Shown here in pieces: positions 5,300 to 7,808 of a stretch of 7,808 bases of DNA. Source of the DNA: Planctomycetota bacterium (GTDB taxonomy: Bacteria > Planctomycetota > UBA11346); assembly GCA_013816415.1 (NCBI GenBank), contig JACDEN010000034.1, positions 4,058 to 11,865 on the forward strand. The letters run 5' to 3'. Each line of letters opens with the position of its first letter. The first letter of the stretch is position 1. Under the pieces are notes generated by a model. It saw nothing but the letters and a program-made list of their open reading frames with translations, searched no databases and was not told the origin of the DNA. The translations under genes and the position numbers were made by a program.

Positions 5300-7153
5300 T
5301 CAATCGAAATCGGAGAATCGTCCCGGCGCGATGCGCAGGTAGCTGGCGCCGCACACCAGTTCCGTTCCGACCGTGGCCGGCATCGATCCCGAGCCCGCTC
5401 CGGCTGGGTTCCATCCCCAGCCCGATTCGGAGAAGCGGAGGTCGCCCGCGTCGCTTCCGCTGCCGATCGGCGCTTGCGAACCCGGACCACCGAGCGTGAT
5501 CCGTTTGGCCACCAGCGCGTATGCGAGATCGGGGTGGTTGCCGATGCGGGTGATCACGACGCAGTCGGTCTCGTATCCGCCGCCATCGCGTGGCGAACCG
5601 TAACAGCGCACGGACAGCGTGACCACGTCGGCGATGTCGAGGCGATAGCGGCGGTCGCGCTCCAGCGGCCGTGCCCCCAGCATCCGCTCGCCGTCGATCC
5701 GCGTGCCGTTCGCGCTTCCCAGGTCGGTCACCACGCATCCGAGGGTGTCGATGTCGATCCGCAAGTGCATGCGCCCGATGGCGGAGCAACGTTCGGCATG
5801 CTCGGGAACGGGGTAATTGCGCAGGCACACATCCACGGGTTTCCTGCGCAGCTTGCCCAGGATCAGCGAGGTCCCCCCGAACAGGCACGTGCGCATCCGT
5901 CCGCCAGCGGTCTCGAGCGTGATGCGCCGCAGGATGGCTCCGCCGGCGGCGGCGGCGCACACGCCGGTGGTGCAGCTGCGTGGATCCGGACGGCTGGGCA
6001 TCCTCGCCGTCGCTGCCGATGCGCACGACCCGGCGGCCGCCATCCGGACGAGCGCGGTGGAATCGGCCGCGCGCCCGATCGCGACGGTCTCTGGCGCCGC
6101 AGCCAGATGCGGATGCGGATGCGCGGGCGCCAGCAGTTGGAGATGCGCCTCGGCGAGCGCCGCGGCGAGCGCCGCCGGATCGGCAAAGCGCTCCTGCGGA
6201 TGCTTGGCGAGGCAGCGTCCGATCACCGCTGCGGTCGCCTGCGAGACATCGGGGCGCGCCCGGCGGATATCGGGAATCGCGGCGGTGCGGTGCGCCTTCA
6301 CGACCTCGGGCACCGACCCGGCGAACGGCGGGCAGCCGGCGAGGCAGGTGTAGAGCAGCGCGCCGATGGCGTAGATGTCGGAGCGGATGTCCAGATCCTT
6401 GCGGCCGGCGATCTGCTCGGGGGACATGAACGCCGGGCTGCCCACGCTGTTGCCCTCGGCGGTGAAGAAGGTGCGGGCGTCGCTGGTGGACCGGGCGATT
6501 CCGAAGTCGACGAGCTTGGCGATTCCGGAGTCGGTGAGGATGACGTTGCCCGGCTTGAGGTCGCGGTGGACGAGTCCGTGGCGATGGATCTCGCCCAAGC
6601 CGTCGACCACCTGCATGACGATGCGCAGCGTGGCGCCCTCGTCGAGGAAGACGCTGTCGTTGATGATGTGCTGGACGTCGCGGCCGCGCACGTACTCGAG
6701 CGCCAGGAACGGAGCGCCGTCGTGGATGCCGCTGGCGATCCCGCGCGCGATGTGCGGGTGGTCGATGGACGCCATCAGGCGCGCCTCGCGCTCGAAGCGT
6801 TGGCGGTACTCGGGGTGGCGGCCACCACGGGCCTGCAGGTGCTTCACCACCACCAGACGCTGATCGTCGTCGGTGGCGAGCCACACCGAACCGATGCCCC
6901 CGTCCGCGAGATGCGCGAGCAGCCGGAACGGGCCGAAGCGGTCGACGCCGTGCAGAGGCAGCAGCTGCAGCAGGCGCTCGACGAGCCGCGGCGATACTCC
7001 CTGCTGCGCGCGCAGCCATGCCGCGAAATCATCGACCGACGACGGAGCCGCGGCGCGCGCGCGCGCGAGCAGCGCCGCGCGTCCATCGGCCTCGATCAGG
7101 CCATGCGCCGCGATCGCGTGATCCACGGCATCGAGCAGGATATGCGTGCCCAT
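5300..7153 (-). CDS. Cytoplasmic Ser/Thr protein kinase with FHA-like domain
   Basis: This 617-aa protein is a Hanks-type Ser/Thr kinase, which transfers phosphate from ATP to proteins. The kinase domain (about 72-333) follows a 70-residue helical N-terminus. It has a glycine-rich loop LADGGIGSV (82-90, first Gly replaced by Ala83), the VVVK lysine (K104), helix-C E123, the catalytic HRDLKPGN (196-203), DFG (216-218) and SPE (244-246), so it should be active. Residues 334-405 are an Ala/His/Pro-rich linker with no membrane helix, so the protein is probably cytosolic. Residues about 411-516 look like a forkhead-associated (phosphothreonine-binding) domain: DLGSANGT (477-484) is kept, but the usual GR is GK (433-434) and the SRxH motif reads GRMH. 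The last 100 residues are Gly/Ser-rich and unassigned. The ATG at 7153 has GGAG 5 nt upstream. It is separated by 197 bp from the copper operon, with no sign of shared function. Confidence 0.93.
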   Translation of the reverse strand: MGTHILLDAVDHAIAAHGLIEADGRAALLARARAAAPSSVDDFAAWLRAQQGVSPRLVERLLQLLPLHGVDRFGPFRLLAHLADGGIGSVWLATDDDQRLVVVKHLQARGGRHPEYRQRFEREARLMASIDHPHIARGIASGIHDGAPFLALEYVRGRDVQHIINDSVFLDEGATLRIVMQVVDGLGEIHRHGLVHRDLKPGNVILTDSGIAKLVDFGIARSTSDARTFFTAEGNSVGSPAFMSPEQIAGRKDLDIRSDIYAIGALLYTCLAGCPPFAGSVPEVVKAHRTAAIPDIRRARPDVSQATAAVIGRCLAKHPQERFADPAALAAALAEAHLQLLAPAHPHPHLAAAPETVAIGRAADSTALVRMAAAGSCASAATARMPSRPDPRSCTTGVCAAAAGGAILRRITLETAGGRMRTCLFGGTSLILGKLRRKPVDVCLRNYPVPEHAERCSAIGRMHLRIDIDTLGCVVTDLGSANGTRIDGERMLGARPLERDRRYRLDIADVVTLSVRCYGSPRDGGGYETDCVVITRIGNHPDLAYALVAKRITLGGPGSQAPIGSGSDAGDLRFSESGWGWNPAGAGSGSMPATVGTELVCGASYLRIAPGRFSDFD

Positions 7154-7181
7154 GGTGGCTCCGGACGCGGCTCATGGTGCC

Positions 7182-7211
7182 CTGCGGCGCTGGACGAGTA
7201 AAGCGCCGCAG
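7182..7211. promoter_or_regulatory. Perfect 10-bp hairpin in the kinase 5' leader
   Basis: CTGCGGCGCT (7182-7191) and AGCGCCGCAG (7202-7211) are exact inverted repeats with a 10-nt loop. The element lies 28 bp upstream of the kinase start codon. As RNA it would be a very stable GC stem just ahead of the ribosome site; as DNA it could be an operator. A third partial copy, CCGCAGCGC, follows at about 7222-7230. No T-tract follows on either strand, so a terminator is unlikely. Confidence 0.4.
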
Positions 7212-7347
7212 CCCCAACCCGCCGCAGCGCGACTGTTGGAGCGAATGGAACAACCGATCGAAGCGGACTTTCTACATGAATCCAGTCGCATCGCCGTGAT
7301 TCCCCGACCGGGCTGGCGCGCTCGCGGGACGATTCTATCCTCGCATC

Positions 7348-7808
7348 GTGCACCCGATCGTCATCGCATCGGCGCATCGTGCGGCGCCCTTCTCGCGGCC
7401 GCTGCTGCTCGCCGCCGCGGCCGCGAGCGGGTGGGGCGCGCAGCTCTACGTCGATGCCGCAGCTGCGGGAGCCGGAACCGGAAGCTCCTGGACCAACGCC
7501 TATCCGGCGCTGGCGACCGCGTTGGCGGCCGCCGGCGCCGGCGACGAGATCTGGATTGCGCGCGGCACCTATCTGCCGGGAGGTGCGGCCCGCACGGCGT
7601 CCTTCGCCGTGCCGGCCGGCGTGGCGGTCATCGGCGGATTCCATTCACCAATGGAGCAGGAGTGCCTGGCGTTGCTCTTGAAGGGCAGGCAGCCAATCGT
7701 GATTTGCCCGGCGCGAGGGATCGACGAGATGCGGTTAGCAATCGCCTGGCGGGAGGCCATCAGCGCCGGGCGATTGCTGGTTATCTCGCCGTTCGAGCCG
7801 AAGGATCG
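7348..7808 (+). CDS. Exported beta-helix surface-protein N-terminus, switching in frame to a DprA-like segment (partial)
   Basis: The frame is open from 7300 to the window end and lacks an ATG before residue 102; the likely start is GTG at 7348. Residues 1-31 look like a signal peptide (SRPLLLAAAAASGWGA). Residues 32-98 match the start of parallel beta-helix/polymorphic outer-membrane-type proteins: LYVDAAAAG, GSSWTNAYPALATAL, GDEIWIARGTY and RTASFAVPAGVAVIGGF are the usual blocks. Such proteins then continue as GGFxGxE followed by beta-helix repeats. Here residue 98 onward instead reads HSPMEQECLALLLKG, which belongs to another family. No ribosome site is evident for the GTG. TATCCT at 7336-7341 is a possible -10 element that would put transcription start almost at the GTG, a leaderless arrangement; this is weak. 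The gene's true product downstream of 7640 is uncertain. Confidence 0.6.
   Translation, partial: MHPIVIASAHRAAPFSRPLLLAAAAASGWGAQLYVDAAAAGAGTGSSWTNAYPALATALAAAGAGDEIWIARGTYLPGGAARTASFAVPAGVAVIGGFHSPMEQECLALLLKGRQPIVICPARGIDEMRLAIAWREAISAGRLLVISPFEPKD
7636..7808 (+). pseudogene. C-terminal part of a DprA/Smf-like Rossmann-fold protein, lacking its N-terminal half
   Basis: From about residue 97 of the plus-strand frame the peptide GFHSPMEQECLALLLKG, then QPIVICPARGI and GRLLVISPFEPK, matches the second half of DprA-like proteins of the SLOG/Rossmann superfamily. In these, ISGFHSxxEKxxLxxLLKGxQPIIxxxARG is followed by GRLLIxSPF and later a TxxxRN block. The first half of that family (start, the nucleotide-binding strand, and the FCSxKxP block) is missing; a beta-helix protein N-terminus stands in its place. 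The C-terminus runs past the window. A hand count gives 37 of 60 bases G+C at 7681-7740, against 46 of 60 at 7501-7560. It is either a real fusion or truncation, or an assembly join. The family call rests on recognised motifs, not a search. Confidence 0.5.

Noticed and set aside
7053..7067. Alternating GC run as a special DNA structure
   Set aside because: It codes for an Ala/Arg-rich stretch of the kinase N-terminus and is expected in such GC-rich coding sequence.
5294..7201. A 635-codon plus-strand open frame opposite the kinase
   Set aside because: The minus strand encodes a full kinase with all catalytic motifs and a good ribosome site. The plus frame is low-complexity and without recognisable domains.
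7154..7347. Promoters for the divergent kinase and surface-protein genes
   Set aside because: Only isolated -10-like words (such as TATCCT at 7336) were found, without well-spaced -35 partners, so no promoter is called.
1..7808. tRNA, rRNA, insertion sequence or attachment site
   Set aside because: No cloverleaf, rRNA segment, transposase frame or paired terminal repeats were seen on either strand.

Overview
The window looks like a piece of a GC-rich, Gram-negative bacterial genome or metagenomic contig. Two lipobox-bearing envelope proteins, one of them a TolC-type outer-membrane factor, show the double membrane. The cytochrome c/thioredoxin-fold fusion, the small Cys-rich 'CxVSG...CCKGC' protein, the FHA-carrying Ser/Thr kinase and the beta-helix surface-protein N-terminus are a combination I associate with Planctomycetota and related PVC bacteria. 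That taxonomic guess is inference only.

Positions 1-5102 hold a minus-strand (right to left) periplasmic copper/heavy-metal handling operon. In order of transcription: a small exported Cys-rich metal-binding protein (5102-4722); a hairpin; a lipoprotein with a C-terminal heavy-metal-binding domain (4645-4145); a lipidated TolC-family outer-membrane factor (4148-2736); a multicopper oxidase with all copper ligands intact (2736-1291); and a membrane-anchored cytochrome c fused through a His/Met-rich repeat linker to a thioredoxin-fold domain that has lost both catalytic cysteines (1266-178). After a 121-bp gap comes the first 18 codons of another minus-strand gene starting MSDCC (56 to beyond 1), possibly a cation transporter. 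Two junctions use ATGA start/stop overlaps, so the central genes are translationally coupled. Almost every product carries an added His/Met/Asp-rich tail or linker. A plausible reading is that the Cys/His proteins bind metal, the oxidase converts Cu(I) to Cu(II), the TolC-like protein gives an exit route, and the cytochrome passes electrons or senses metal. No inner-membrane pump, adaptor or regulator is in the window.

Positions 5103-5299 are non-coding, with a strong imperfect hairpin/dyad upstream of the operon. Positions 5300-7153 (minus) encode a 617-aa cytoplasmic Ser/Thr protein kinase with a C-terminal FHA-like domain. Its composition is more GC-rich than the copper block, and its 5' leader holds a perfect 10-bp hairpin.

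Positions 7154-7347 are a divergent intergenic spacer. From 7348 a plus-strand reading frame runs off the end of the window. It begins as an exported parallel-beta-helix-type surface protein. At about 7636-7644 it switches, in frame, to the C-terminal half of a DprA/Smf-like Rossmann-fold protein, with a drop in GC. Both families fit the residues at the switch, so this is either a microhomology-driven recombination scar or a chimeric assembly join. It is the most anomalous spot in the window.
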